From NCBI RefSeq assembly GCF_000002235.5, contig NW_022145611.1, positions 16,403,633 through 16,467,632 of the forward strand: a stretch of DNA of 64,000 bases, given 5' to 3'. This stretch comes from Strongylocentrotus purpuratus (taxonomy: Eukaryota > Echinodermata > Echinoidea > Camarodonta > Strongylocentrotidae). The notes beneath the pieces were generated by a model. The model saw nothing but the letters and a program-made list of their open reading frames with translations. It was not told the origin of the DNA and did no database searches. Position 1 is the first letter of the stretch. Each line of letters opens with the position of its first letter. Below, piece by piece: positions 1 through 11,889 of the stretch. The position numbers and the translations under genes were made by a program.

Positions 1-99
1 CATAACTCCTGCAAAGGAATATTGTAAGCTTAGCAACCTAGATTGCTTTCCTGATAATTTTTTTTTTAGGTAAATGTGTCTTTTGAGTGGACCAGTCGA

Positions 100-403
100 C
101 GCATCCATCTAAGACTTCAAGTTCATGCCCATTATTCATTAACCACTGGAATGTCTCATACAGTTTTAGACAGTCATTTCTATATCTTTAACTACATCAA
201 ATTGTTATAATCGATGACTGGTCTTCTTAAATGATAAAAATTGTGCAGATATCATCAAATTTACCTTTATACTCTTGAATCATTAACCTTTTTGGCGTGC
301 ATTGCATAGTTTAGGACAGTAGATTTGATCTCAATCTGTACAATTACCGTATTTGCCGGCGTAAAGGCCGCACCCCCGCATAGGCCGCACCCCCGATTTT
401 GAC

Positions 404-438
<35 letters not shown>

Positions 439-1135
439 ACGCGTGGAAGGACCTTCATTTAACATCGAGGTGCAGTTAAAGGCGCTGATTTGTGCTTGTA
501 AACTTGTCACAAATAATAGTAACAATGTTGTTTTTAGAAGAATGTGTAAGATCATTAATGTGAATTAAAAACAATAAAGTACCTATGGTACCAGTGGTGT
601 ACCTTGTGGTACACCATTTGTTATAGAAAAAAATTTGAGGAACTATTATTATAAACTACATATTGAGATCTATTAGAAAGATTACTTTCAAACCAAGATG
701 ACAGTCAAATTTTAGTGTTGTTGTAGTTTCCGAGTGGTGAGTCAACACACTGATTACTGAGCTGGGAGACATTGCCAGGCATAGCGCCATAAATCGAAAC
801 TAAAAAAAAAACTAAAAAAAAAAAAACTAAAAAAAAAAAAAAAAAAAAAAAACTTTTTTCACTCTTTCGCCGCATAGGCCGCACCCCGACTTTTTGATAT
901 TTTCTCTTCCAAAAATACTGCGGCCTATACGCCGGCAAATACGGTAAGTGATTGGATTTCTTTAATAAACCAGAAAAGATTAGGCATGCATTGTCAATAT
1001 TCCCTGTATATTTTTGTAATGCTCTTTTATCAGAAAAAATAGGATTTCTCATATAGTTTAGGACAGTTGATTCTCTATCTTCAAATTGCATAAAAATTGT
1101 TGATATTGTTAATTGGTCTCCTTTGAGCATAAAGG
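100..1135 (-). repeat. Three degenerate copies of a coding-like segment, split by the transposon
   Basis: On the minus strand the segment GGAGACCAATTAACAATATC...ACTGTCCTAAACTATATGAG (about 1130-1040) recurs near 345-300 (TCTACTGTCCTAAACTATGC) and 235-150 (GACCAGTCATCGATTATAAC...ACTGTCTAAAACTGTATGAG). The right copy translates without stops for about 60 residues (QFEDRESTVLNYMRNP, then ALQKYTGNIDNACLIFSG); the others have stops. It looks like decayed tandem exons of an unknown protein. Confidence 0.5.
344..947. mobile_element. 604-bp inverted-repeat element (TTACCGTATTTGCCGGCGTA ends)
   Basis: The left end TTACCGTATTTGCCGGCGTA matches the inverted right end TACGCCGGCAAATACGGTAA; the complementarity continues into AGGCCGCA. 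AGGCCGCACCCC blocks repeat inside both ends. The middle holds A-runs of about 34 and 25 bases. TA at both edges fits a Tc1/mariner-pogo type MITE. It splits a set of degenerate tandem copies. Confidence 0.85.
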
Positions 1136-1149
1136 ACCCTTGTACTGAG

Positions 1150-1265
1150 GACTAAAGGGGGCAGGGCTCAAATTAATTTTTTGTCCACGGGGGCTCTTCC
1201 CCCGAAAAAAGAGCCCCCGTGAGCCTTCTCACGGGGGCTCTTTTATTACTGACGGGGGCTCTTTT
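1150..1265. repeat. Inverted GAGCCCCCGT/ACGGGGGCTC cluster
   Basis: Five or so copies of GGGGGCTCTT or its complement occur within 115 bp, including AGAGCCCCCGTGAG followed by CTCACGGGGGCTCT, which can fold into a strong hairpin. A related cluster with ACGGGGGCGA lies at 2471-2580. Confidence 0.8.
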
Positions 1266-1865
1266 TTATACAAATATCCATTTAATTGGTACCTATGATA
1301 CTCCTCAATTATTTGCTATTTCATCATTATCATTTCAATCAGCATTTTCCCTCTTACAAATTTACAAGCTACATAGCTGTTACTGGCCTGTGTATATAAT
1401 ATATACGCATACAACACTGATCTTTATGATGTCTTTAACGTGACATACCAGAACAAATGTTGATTATCAGAATGTCATTTTGGAATACCTCTATACAAAT
1501 ACCACATTGTCTTTAGTCCGTATCAGTATTAGTATGATCCAATATAAAGCTATTATTCTTTATTTAATTCAGTACAATGCTTTTCCTCAAAAATAGTTTT
1601 GCTATTTTTTTAGGGTCGAGGCGTTACACGAACCCTGAACCATTGCAAAATGATGGTGGTTCTCTCTCTCTCTCTCTCTCTCTTTATTTTAATTATGCAT
1701 TATCAACTACATATAAAGCAGCAACCAAAAACTTAGGGTTATCTGAGATAGGTGAAAGTAAGAGTTAAAAAGAAAGTCATGCTAAAACGGCGCTTCACTT
1801 CCCACCGCCCCCTGAAAAAAATAAAATAGATTAGTAGTCCTCCTCTCCAGAATCCACCTCCCCCC
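1263..1865. other. Noncoding, short (TC)n tract
   Basis: AT-rich intron sequence with a (TC)11-type tract at 1661-1682. No gene or element recognised. Confidence 0.6.
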
Positions 1866-1960
1866 CCCCCCCCGCTTTAATATCACATTTTCACTTGGCA
1901 GCCCAAGGGGGCCGGGGATGGGAGGAGGGGGTTAAACCCCCTACCCCCCCCCCCTACCGT
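1866..1960. repeat. Poly-C tracts
   Basis: Runs of about 15 and 10 C with G-rich sequence between them (GGGGATGGGAGGAGGGGG). Confidence 0.85.
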
Positions 1961-2019
1961 AGATCTGCCCATGTTACCATATCATTCCACGACATTTTGG
2001 TCTTCCTCTTCTCCTCAAA

Positions 2020-2176
2020 AGGGACTTTTAGATTTGCGTGGAATTGGACGTGGACGTGTTACGTCCTTATAAGGCACTGGCAATCACATGTGACGTCCTT
2101 TTAAGCACTGGCAGTGCCTTAGAAGGATGTCACACGTTGCAGTCCACGTTCTCATCGTGCAAATCTAAAAGTCCCT
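2020..2176. mobile_element. 157-bp MITE with 18-bp perfect inverted ends
   Basis: AGGGACTTTTAGATTTGC at 2020-2037 is perfectly inverted at 2159-2176. Inside, ACGTGGAC/GTCCACGT and GACGTCCTTTTAAGCACTGG/CAGTGCCTTAGAAGGATGTC pair imperfectly, so almost the whole element folds back. Confidence 0.88.
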
Positions 2177-2218
2177 AATATTGATTTACTGGTCGAGGTT
2201 TATTATTTGCTGACAACG

Positions 2219-2400
2219 AAAAACTTCTCCAGGCCATGACCATTATGTTTCTGCCCTTGCCCGATCGCCTCCAGCTCCAGCAGACATGGCGCGGCAGCGT
2301 GCGCACGCACCGCTACTAACGGCGCAGTAGGCCTATAACCACTGCTGACGGCGGCACTGCACTGCGAGCTGAATCTTGCACGCCTATAATCTTAGTTCCA
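2219..2400. other. Small GC/CpG-rich island, function unknown
   Basis: Locally CpG-dense (GGCGCGGCAGCGTGCGCACG, ACGGCGCAGTAGG, GACGGCGGCACTGC) in an otherwise AT-rich stretch. No open frame or recognisable element. Confidence 0.4.
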
Positions 2401-2470
2401 TTTCATTGGTTTAAGGTTTGAAAATTGAAACTCAATATAACTCTATAACAGAAAAGATTATCTTTATTTT

Positions 2471-2585
2471 ATAATTCCACCGGGGCGATTTTTAATTTTG
2501 CAATCGCCCCCGTGAGCAACCTGACGGGGGCGATTTTGTAGCTCACGGGGGCGAATCGCCCACCGCCCCCGTGTATTTTGAGCGC
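2471..2585. repeat. Inverted CGCCCCCGT/ACGGGGGCG cluster
   Basis: AATCGCCCCCGTGAG, ACGGGGGCGATTTT, CTCACGGGGGCGAATCGCCC and CCGCCCCCGTG occur within 110 bp. The arrangement mirrors the cluster at 1150-1265 but with GCGA in place of GCTC. It looks like a terminal part of the same repeat family. Confidence 0.75.
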
Positions 2586-3296
2586 TGAAATGGGGGTTAC
2601 ACCTATACATATGTAATTGTGTATCTATTGTAAAATAGCCAAGGACATTTTGTTGGCCAGTCAATGATGTGTGACTCATCCGTTGTTTGCAGACTTTACA
2701 AGCCATTAGGTCATCAACACACCTTGGCCAGATGACCAATTAAGGAACCCATACAGATTATAATGTAAATGATGCTGGAACAGGTTTTCTACACATGTAC
2801 AACACAGATCCCAGGGCATAAATACACATGTCGTGCAAACATATTAAATGCTCTTTCCTTTCCCACGGGAGCAACAATTTTTTAAAGAGATGTCGTTTAC
2901 AAAATCTAACAAAAATGGTATAACCGTAGAAGGTTGTTTGGGAGGGTAGTATTAGGTTGTGTTGTATACAATTATTCTACCAAACTGCACTCATACGATG
3001 AGTCAACCACAATTTCTCTTAGGCTCGATTCAAATCCTCACACTGGTCATTCCATTTTACTACTTTCAATAAACTTTGTTTTGCTATAAAATGTTCACAC
3101 CAGAAATTTTTCATCAGTTATTTGTGATCACAATGTACAGAAAAATGGACAAAATATCAAATAATTGTCTACGTCTAAGCTGGGGTCAATCTCTGTGTTA
3201 TCCTCTGAGTACCCTTCCAAAGGCAGGTCCCATATGTACACGTGTGTACCTTTTAAAGCCATTGGTCAACTGTCCATATTCTCCAATGCTTGACCC

Positions 3297-3670
3297 TTAA
3301 AGGTAAAGACCAGTTATGGTCATGCGATTGCATTGTGAAAGAAACGTTGTGGAATCGATCAGAAAAGGTTGATCATCTAGCATCTAGCATCTGCAAGGTT
3401 CTGGAATCATCAAAATGATAAGAAATTTGGCCCATTCTTCGTAAAGTTACAAGCACTATACACAGAAAGATGTATATGGGACTACCCTATATCTCTCACA
3501 GACCATGAGAGAAACAAATTTACCAAATATATGAATTAGTAGGCGGTTTCCTGGCAAATTTTTTATTATCATGTATTAGTCAAAACATATTCTTTCACAT
3601 GATTGGTAATGAGAGCTTCCATTTCATTTTTTGAAATTGGGGCGTTTCCAATACTGGTCTTTACCGTTAA
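3297..3670. mobile_element. TTAA-flanked MITE, subfamily A, copy 1
   Basis: TTAA at both edges. The left end AAGGTAAAGACCAGTTATGG has an inverted partner at the right end (CCAATACTGGTCTTTACCG). The internal GGTCATGCGATTGCATTGTG block is shared with three other copies. TTAA targets fit a piggyBac-like source. A small CATCTAG microduplication sits near 3380. Confidence 0.85.
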
Positions 3671-5434
3671 CATGTGTCTAATGTCCAAGATAATCAAATA
3701 AGTAAACATCAAATGAAACAAATATCTAGGTTCCATGCAAATACATGAATAGTGTAGACACAAAGATCTAGGCTAGCTCTGTAAGGGTCTCTGCCCACGC
3801 CCAGCATTCTAAATTTAGATAAATTTAAATTTGTGTCTAGTCTAAGTGCTCGTCTAGACAAAATATTGTTAAGAATGTCTACAGATATGTGAATTCATGC
3901 ATATCTTGGCACTTTCTTAAAATGAAGCAGAATCCTTATCAACTCAACAGTCTCCAAAACATGTAATGCTACTACAATTCTGAAATACAAAGATGACTCA
4001 CAATATGCCAGACAAAAATTACAATGTTTCAGAACAAAAATTAATGGAGATTTATTTTCTTTTTCGATATCACGCAAGGAGAGATAGAGAGAGATAATTG
4101 GAGGAAGGGCTCCACACTAACTATCAGGGGTGAAAGTGAGCACTAAAAAAAAAATAGGTTTTTTGTTTTCCCCTCAACCACGCCCCCTTGAGTAAAAAAA
4201 AAAAAAAAAAAAAAGGATTCGCGGGGCAAAAATGGCATCTAACAACATTCCCCCTTACGACTAAGAAAATTGGGGAAAAAAATAGGGCAATATAGGGAAG
4301 AATATAAAAATAAGAGGGAAATTGGGAAAATCAGGATAAAAAAGGCAAGAAAAAAAAAATGGTAAATTTTTTTATTTTTTTTTAAATCTGGATTTTTTTT
4401 TTTTAAATCGGGAACAAAAAAAAAAATCGGAACCAAATTAATTTTTTTTTTTATCAGGCCTGTAACTATTCGGAAAGGGAGTTCAGATTTGAGTTTTTAA
4501 TGTCTTTATACATGGGCCCTACATGTATATCAATTTTTCGAAATTTTAGGGGTCAAGACCTAGAATTTGGGCCAAATGTGTCCCAGGCACCTGTTAGTGT
4601 CGAGCCCTGATATAGGCGATACATAAATGTTTGATGACGCCCTAGCCAGTAGGTAGCAGAAATGTGTGCGTGTCAGGCCTATCAGCATCCTACCTATATC
4701 ACAGTGTGATTTCTATTAACTCTTCTGGCTTTCAAATTCATTTTATTGCTTTACTAACTGGTAAATTTACACGCTGTGTGACTGGAATGTAATGGGTAGA
4801 TGTCCATGGAGGCTAGAATACTGTACATATATAAAGGAAATAGGCAGAAATAATGTAATGGCAACAGCAACTTGTTAAAAGCACTATAATACTAGGATAG
4901 GAGTATTGATTTGTGTTTAATAATATTCATTCATGTCATTGTAACTACAGCTTACTAGAGTGTAAATTTTGATAGTGACTAAAAATACAAATCAGGGAGA
5001 AAAAGAAGGACAAAAATGTATGAAATTCAAAAGAAAGTCACTCAATAATACCTGCATTAGTAGCACTGATAGGACTATGTTATTTGTTAGCTTTTTTCAA
5101 TACAGTGCAATGGTTGAGTAGCTTCACAAGGCTTCATGAAGCATAGGCCTATACCGGTATACATGTATGCCACAGAAGAACAGTCACATGAACAGTTATG
5201 ACCCAGTTCCTTAATACCTAAGTCTGTACCCATCTACAGAATTTTAAAATTAGATTTTGAGTCATGTCCCCCCCCCCCCCACCCCCTTCGAAGGAGAAAA
5301 ACATCTAATAGCCTGTCCAGACTAAAGGGTGCAGTCAGCCAAATTATTATGAAGGACAGAATTGGCAGATTTGCATCTATATATATGTAACAACCAGTAT
5401 AACATAATATAATCTAAATCAGTGCATGCCATTT
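3671..5434. other. Noncoding intron, A/T homopolymer zone
   Basis: 4140-4460 is dense in A and T runs with AAATCGGGAAC-type near repeats. C12 tract near 5269-5280. No gene recognised. Confidence 0.6.
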
Positions 5435-5830
5435 AGGCTGCGTTCATGCTTAAATTTTGAAGGCAGAATGAGCGATCTGAAACGCTCATCGTAAACGCTC
5501 ATCGTGATCGCAGTTCCACGATGTAGTGTTCATGCTTACTTCTCTGGCTCCCCCAGGCAATTCTCAGTGTGTGGCCTTAATTGGTCTTCCAGCTGGATTC
5601 GCAAACCTTCACTGTGCATGCTACGTAGACCCACTAGAGGTCAGTGCGTTGACCCCATTTAAACGCGTTTACAAATTGTAAACGCATCTTTTTGTGAGTT
5701 TACGATCGGCGATCGTGATCGCCGTTTTTCGGTGATTCTACAAAAGTGAGCTAAGACGCAACCGTGTTTTAAACTAAACGCGTAACAGATGCCTGATTCT
5801 GGCCGTCAAAATCAAGCATGAACGCGCCCT
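5435..5830. mobile_element. Fold-back element with AGGCTGCGTTCATGCTT ends
   Basis: The first 17 bases match the inverted last 17 with two mismatches, and similarity extends to about 32 bases with one gap. Inside are palindrome-rich CpG segments (AAACGCGTTTAC, CGATCGGCGATCGTGATCG). No coding. Confidence 0.8.
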
Positions 5831-8138
5831 TACAGACACCACACCTCAGTCTTTACAGACAGGATATAGTGGGCCAAGAATGTGGGCAAGTCAAACTTTC
5901 GGCGGCGTCATGCCGAGACCAATGCACTTTCCAGACTTGAAGTGGTATGTTTAGATGCGCAACCCGAGCAGGTAGAGGGAAGGAGAAAAAAAATGATGAA
6001 AACAGGACATGATATGGTATGGCTAGACAAAAGGAGTCGGCTGTCAATAATATACCTGGCAAGATGTAGACTGCCTCCAGGTAAAAGTGTGACCTTATTT
6101 CTTGATGGAGTCATTTGGAGAAAAAAAATTCTGTTCCAGACAGCAAACTGATAAGACTCCCTCAAGAATATCATGCGCTGAGAGCCAAGTGGGCTTTGAA
6201 ACATAACTAATATGATTTTGTATTCTTGAATATACATGTATGTACAGGGTTGTTGCCTTGGCAGAGCCCCAAATGCCCTTTCATAATAACTACCGATACC
6301 ATAATTCCTTTTTCATGTTTATCTTTGTTACTTCTCAGCGAAAAAAATAGAAGGGAGTGGTGCGCAATTTAGCTCTATAGCACTTGTAAATCGAAAAAGA
6401 GATCTGGTAAATAAAAACATCAAAAAAATTGAACATCATTGTGATTAAATTACACTTATACAACGTAAAATATAAAAAAATATGGGAAAAAATCCCAATG
6501 CATTTCAAGTACCGGTATTCAATTTTCCTTGGTTGTACATCAAATGAAAGATAGATTATTATTTCTATTTCATTTTATAAGTATTATAGTTTGTTTGTTT
6601 GTTTGTTTTGTGTTTGTTTGTTTGTTTTTGTTGTTTTTTTAGGGGGGGGGCAGAAATTATCTAATTTTGAGGAAGGGTTAACACAGACAGTGCTACTGCA
6701 CTGGTCTACATTCATCTTCTTCTACCTTTAGCATACACAAATATGCGTAATCTAAGATATCTTTAATAGAGATAGAGTGCTGTAATAACCAGGAGCACCA
6801 GGAGTGTCAAGTCTGACAGATATATGAGCCCTATACAAGAACTCGATATTATTATTATAATTATTTATTTATTTATGTCTTATTAATCATTCGGGTTGGA
6901 TGGTTATATCGTCACGTTTTTTCCTTGCTGTAGAATTGCCTTGCTGTTAGGTACCCATCCATCATTGCGCGCGATACAGATAAATATCCATCATAAAGGG
7001 TAGAATTAATTCCTGAAATATTCCACATAATTGCTAGTAATTTAACTCTGCACCATGCCACTTTCACCCACGTGTACGTGAGTAACACAGGTTTCATAAC
7101 TTCAATTAAGCTGACCTATTGCAGCTCAATTCACTTTGTGAAACAAGATATCGTGCATTTCTGCACTTAATGCTGTAAATTGACGCAGATCTAAAATTAT
7201 GTGACAGAATTGGGGTTTTACACTGCAATAGATGCAGAGGCAGTGAGAGAGGGAGGGAAAGGGGAATAAGAAGGAGAGAGGGAGAGGGAGAGAGGAGGAA
7301 ATGTATGCGTGTGAGTGCGTGTGTGTCAGAGAGAGAGAGGGAGAGAAAAAGAGATAGCAGGTCCATGAATATTTTATCAAATCTCTAATTTTACATCAAA
7401 CACATCTAGTATTGATTTTTCCCCGCTTGATGCTCCAGGCTCGGGGGTCCTTGCACGTTTTTACAGGAAATTGCTTTATTCATATTTTCTGAGAAGAAGA
7501 TAGAGCCACCTACAATGTATATTTACTTTACTGAGCACACTAAACATTACTCAAAATCTTGAAATATGAATATGATCATGAAATTCTCATGATTAAAGCT
7601 TGGCTTCAGCAAGGTAATAAAGTAGTACCGGTAGCCCTTTGTCATGTAGTTCTGCTGTGGGTGAGCTACAGTAGCTCAATCTCTATCTGATAAGATAGAA
7701 TTCACTGAAATATAATCATACATTTTGACAGGTTACCATTCGGTAAACCATAAATCACTTCTCCAAATCTATTCCATATTCCATATCGCTGTACCAAATC
7801 ATTTTGCTGTATTAAAACAGTTTCAATTAACTGAAATCTGATCGCTAAGTCAGATTAGGGTGAAGCCCCTGACAAAATCTCCCCCTTCGGCTCAAGACCC
7901 CATCGGCAGAATGCCAGGCCACATATCAAGTCGAGGGGTTTCAAGGAGTTAAATCGATCGAGGAGGCGGATTAGAGGGTCTTGGATTAAATCAAATTTAT
8001 TATCAGCATTTCCCATCACCTCTCAATCTTGAGACATCTGAGGATTAAAGTATTAACCTAAATGCCCACTCAGGAGTGACCTGCCTTGAAAAAAAAAGAA
8101 GGACTTGGAGAAAAATTGAGATTGGAGAAAGGATAATG

Positions 8139-8198
<60 letters not shown>

Positions 8199-9923
8199 AG
8201 AGTAAGAGAGAGAGAATGGCTTGCACCAAACTTTTATCAAGTCATATCAAACATTCTCACAGCAGTACCATTTTTTCTTAAATACAATGGCTGCAAATAC
8301 CATTTTTACCTGCTGTGATATTATTCTGTTTAAGAAATATATATTTTAGCCCCAAACATGAAAAAAGCTCATGGATCTTCAATACATGCAATCAAGTATA
8401 TAAAATTCCATGTTCATGCAAGTATTTGGAAAATGCAAAGTGAGTACATGGAGATATGTGCAGAAAAAATGAAACTACTACGTGTACATCATGACTGTTA
8501 TTGAAGGTTATAACCTCAGTCACACTGCTAGACAGACTCCATAACCACTCCAAACCAACCCAATCTTCTCCAATCAGGTACGAGTAATCTAATTGTTTGT
8601 TCAGTCTGTTGTTTATCTGCTGTAGGTGTGACTGGAGTCTGTATGCTCATTACCAAGTTAGTATTGTTTGTCCTCCTCCACAAATGCTCAATGCATCAGT
8701 GACATTTCTTAAGATTAGATACCACTCTAGCGGGATTTGTCATGGAATTTAAAAAGGAATTTTAAAAGGACCAATACAGATAACATGATCGTGCTTCAAT
8801 CTCAGTAGGATTTGTGCAGCTTATAACACAGCCACCCCCCTTTTAGCCGTATAGGCCTCTAAATTTCCCTGTAGGTTATATTTCAATTTCAACATCTAAA
8901 ATCATGGAAAGGAATGAAGTTCAACAGAGTTCGTTACCACAGCACAGGCTTACAACAGATCTATATGATTTTCAGTGAAACTTCAGGTTTGCATTACATG
9001 GTTTACAATGTAGTCACAAACAAGCCCTCTTGATTAACTATGCAAACACTTGACCAATGACCACATAGGGGTATGGTCAAGGTTGAACATGGTGTATGAC
9101 ACGCTTCAAGATTCGCGCAAGTTCACTGAATTACTGGAGTGACCACTGGACTTCAAAGAAGACATTTTCAGAGTCAACAACAATTTATACTCGCATACAC
9201 AAAGTGGTTGGATATCTAATAGGTCATTCTATGTTTGCGACTGACCCTGGGTAAACGATGCATCACTTCTATGGGGAGATGTTTGATTATAAAGATTTGA
9301 TGGAGTTTTTGTGAAACACATGCTTATTTTCACTTTGCCTGACCTATTTCAGCTACTTCTCCCTCTTTCAAAATATTAATCCTTTATTATAGGCACTCAA
9401 CCTATACAGTCTCAAGTTACGGATAATTATAAAGGCAAGCCTGGCATAAAATGCACTTTATTTTGGAACTTCAAAGTAGCAACGACCAGATATAGGCCAC
9501 ACATAGCCTAGAGTGACTGACACTGGAGAGGCACCTGCCCCCATAAAAAGGGCTCTCCCACATAACTTGGCCATTATTTGAAAGTTTTAATCATCTCTTT
9601 CTGCCAGGTCATAGCAGCAGACAGATCCCTGACACTATATAAGATCTTTTCACCTTTTTAGCTGCCACTGCCAGTAAAAAAGATGCATGCTCCACAATAT
9701 TTATAAAATCAGGAAGTTCACTGTAATGAACTACCAATGAAATACAACAAAATACATCCAATCTCTGTCACCTAAAATTCACTGATCCAACACTGCTTTT
9801 ATTATTGGAGGGGGGGGGGGGGGCAGAGGGGGAGGCTGAAGGGGGAGGCCAGAGGGGGAGGGGGATAATGCAATAACCTTTGACCCGCTGATGTGACTTT
9901 TGACCCCTGATGTTGTTACTCAC
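5831..9923. other. ASPP intron 5, no exon recognised
   Basis: Searched by eye for the continuation of the ASPP coiled coil on the minus strand and none was found. Holds a (TTTG)n tract at about 6590-6636, purine-rich sequence at 7245-7350, (GA)27 at 8142-8196 and a G14 run near 9810-9823. A pair of overlapping open frames on both strands at 5882-6237 has no recognisable motif. Confidence 0.55.
8142..8215. repeat. (GA)n microsatellite
   Basis: Fifty-five bases of uninterrupted GA then interrupted GA/TAAGA. Translations of this region are low-complexity. Confidence 0.95.
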
Positions 9924-10061
9924 CTGATGCTTCACCTCTTGTTGCTTGAGGAACTTGAGCCTCTGTTGCTTGGCAACCAGCATCTGTTGCTGCATCTCTA
10001 TCTGTTGCTGCTGACGTGAGGCCATGTCTCTCAGCTCATTCAGGTTCAGCTCTGTACTTCC
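9924..10061 (-). CDS. ASPP exon 5: start of the coiled coil
   Basis: 138 bases, phase 0 at both ends (acceptor CATACAG, donor GTGAGT), encoding 46 residues from [20 protein letters not shown] to [10 protein letters not shown]. The block [10 protein letters not shown]...RLKFLKQQ is nearly identical to the vertebrate ASPP coiled-coil start. Reading continues open past the donor into intron sequence, but the consensus donor and end of homology place the exon end here. Confidence 0.95.
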
Positions 10062-11837
10062 CTGTATGAGTCATAAAAGAAAAGAAAAGAACGAAATGAA
10101 AGAAAATGAAACTAACTGATGGACTTGTACATGTACAGTAGTACCCCACATGTGTCTGCATCAGGTGATGATGGTTATTGTGGTTTGGCAATAGCATCAT
10201 TAGTTGGAAATCCCACAGGGATATCGAAGGTTAGACAGAGTTGCTTAAACTGTATTGTTTGAGAGCTAGAAGAGCATTAACTTTGTTTAAGATAAAGACA
10301 AGTTATGGTCATGTGATTGCATTGTGAAAGAAACGTTGTGGAATCGACCAGAAAAAGTATTGGGGTGTACTGCAAGGTTCTGGAATCATCAAACTGATAA
10401 GAAATTTGGCCCAGTCTTCGTAAAGTTACAAGCACTGTACACAGAAAGATGTATATGGGACTACGCACACGTGCGCAACACATGCGTTTATCTCTCACAG
10501 TCCAATAGATAAACTAATTTACCAAATATATCAATTAGTAGGCGGTTTCCCTGCAAATTGTTATCATCATGTATTAGTCAAAGCATATTCTTTCACATGA
10601 TTGGTAATAAAGAGCTTCCATTTCATTTTTTGAAATTGGGGCGTTCTCAATACTAGTCTTTACCTTTAATAAACAATGGGTTAATGCCCTTCTAGTTCTC
10701 ACCAATTTGTAACTCAAAATACAGTGCACATTATTATGATGATATTCTCATTCCTGTGATCATGTCTTTAGTTCTTCCATCGATCCATAGTGTACTTGAC
10801 ACAAAATTTTATAAAGAATCCCATGATCTTCTGTACAACAGGATTCCCCTGAAGGCATCTCTCGCAGAACAGACAATGTCTTCTCCAAACAACGCTTGAA
10901 AACCACAAGGTCAAATGCAATTGTACAAAATGAACCGTTTATGTTTACTGCTCAAAGTGGAGGGCATATATACACAAGAGGATTTCTAAAGGTACCAAGT
11001 TTTTGCAACTCAACTGAGGAAGTTGTAAACAAGTAGGTCTAAATGCTGAACAAATTCAGCATTCGTAGATGTATATCAACGAAATATTTTTGATCCGGCA
11101 AATCACATTCCAAGAAAAGTACAGTTTTATTTTGTCACAAAATAAAACCATATTGTGCATTGGTTGTTTCTTGCTGGTATCATCACTTTGTCAGGTGTGC
11201 ACTTGTTCCACGGCAAGGTCAAAACTCCATGATCTATAACCTAGTTTTGGGAAGAATACACAATTTTGTAAACATATGAACACAAGTACAAGCACAAGTA
11301 AACAGAGGCACCTCCGATACGTTTGTAACCTGGTGTGTGTGTGAACAAGAAAAGGCCATTTTAGGGAAGTTATAGAGAAAAGGGAAATATCCCTTGATGA
11401 GAAGATGCAAAAGAGGAAGGGGTATTTGTTTCACTTCCATTATGTCAATCACATAGGGGAAGCTAAACAACCAAACTAGTTATTTTCCCAAACACCTACC
11501 GTGTAAACACAGATTTTGTCTCTTGCCAGGACTGTCTTTATGTGCAGAGATAAGAAGAAAGGGTCAGAATGTGTTCCATGTAGCTAACAGGGCTTGCAGA
11601 GACTAGTATCATCTTTCAACTATCAATAAAAGGAGTGAATCTCACACATCATATAAAAGGCTATTCACAATATTCAAAGCAATGATTGCTGCGACCAAGA
11701 TGTGATGATGCCCAAGTATGATCAATTGGTGACACAATCTTGGCAACTCCAAGTGGTGCAAAGATCAAAAATTTCCAAATGTCCTACATGTACATGTATG
11801 TAGCTCCTAAAGAATGAAATATGATACCGGTAGATAC

Positions 11838-11889
<52 letters not shown>

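Noticed and set aside
705..1130. 141-residue minus-strand open frame as a gene
   Set aside because: Its second half translates transposon and poly-A sequence; only the first 60 residues look protein-like and they are reported as a relic repeat.
5882..6237. Overlapping open frames on both strands
   Set aside because: No recognisable motif, no match to the expected ASPP continuation, and splice context not convincing.
1..9923. Next ASPP coiled-coil exon
   Set aside because: Looked for Lys/Glu/Gln-rich continuation on the minus strand; none seen, so it is assumed to lie left of the window.
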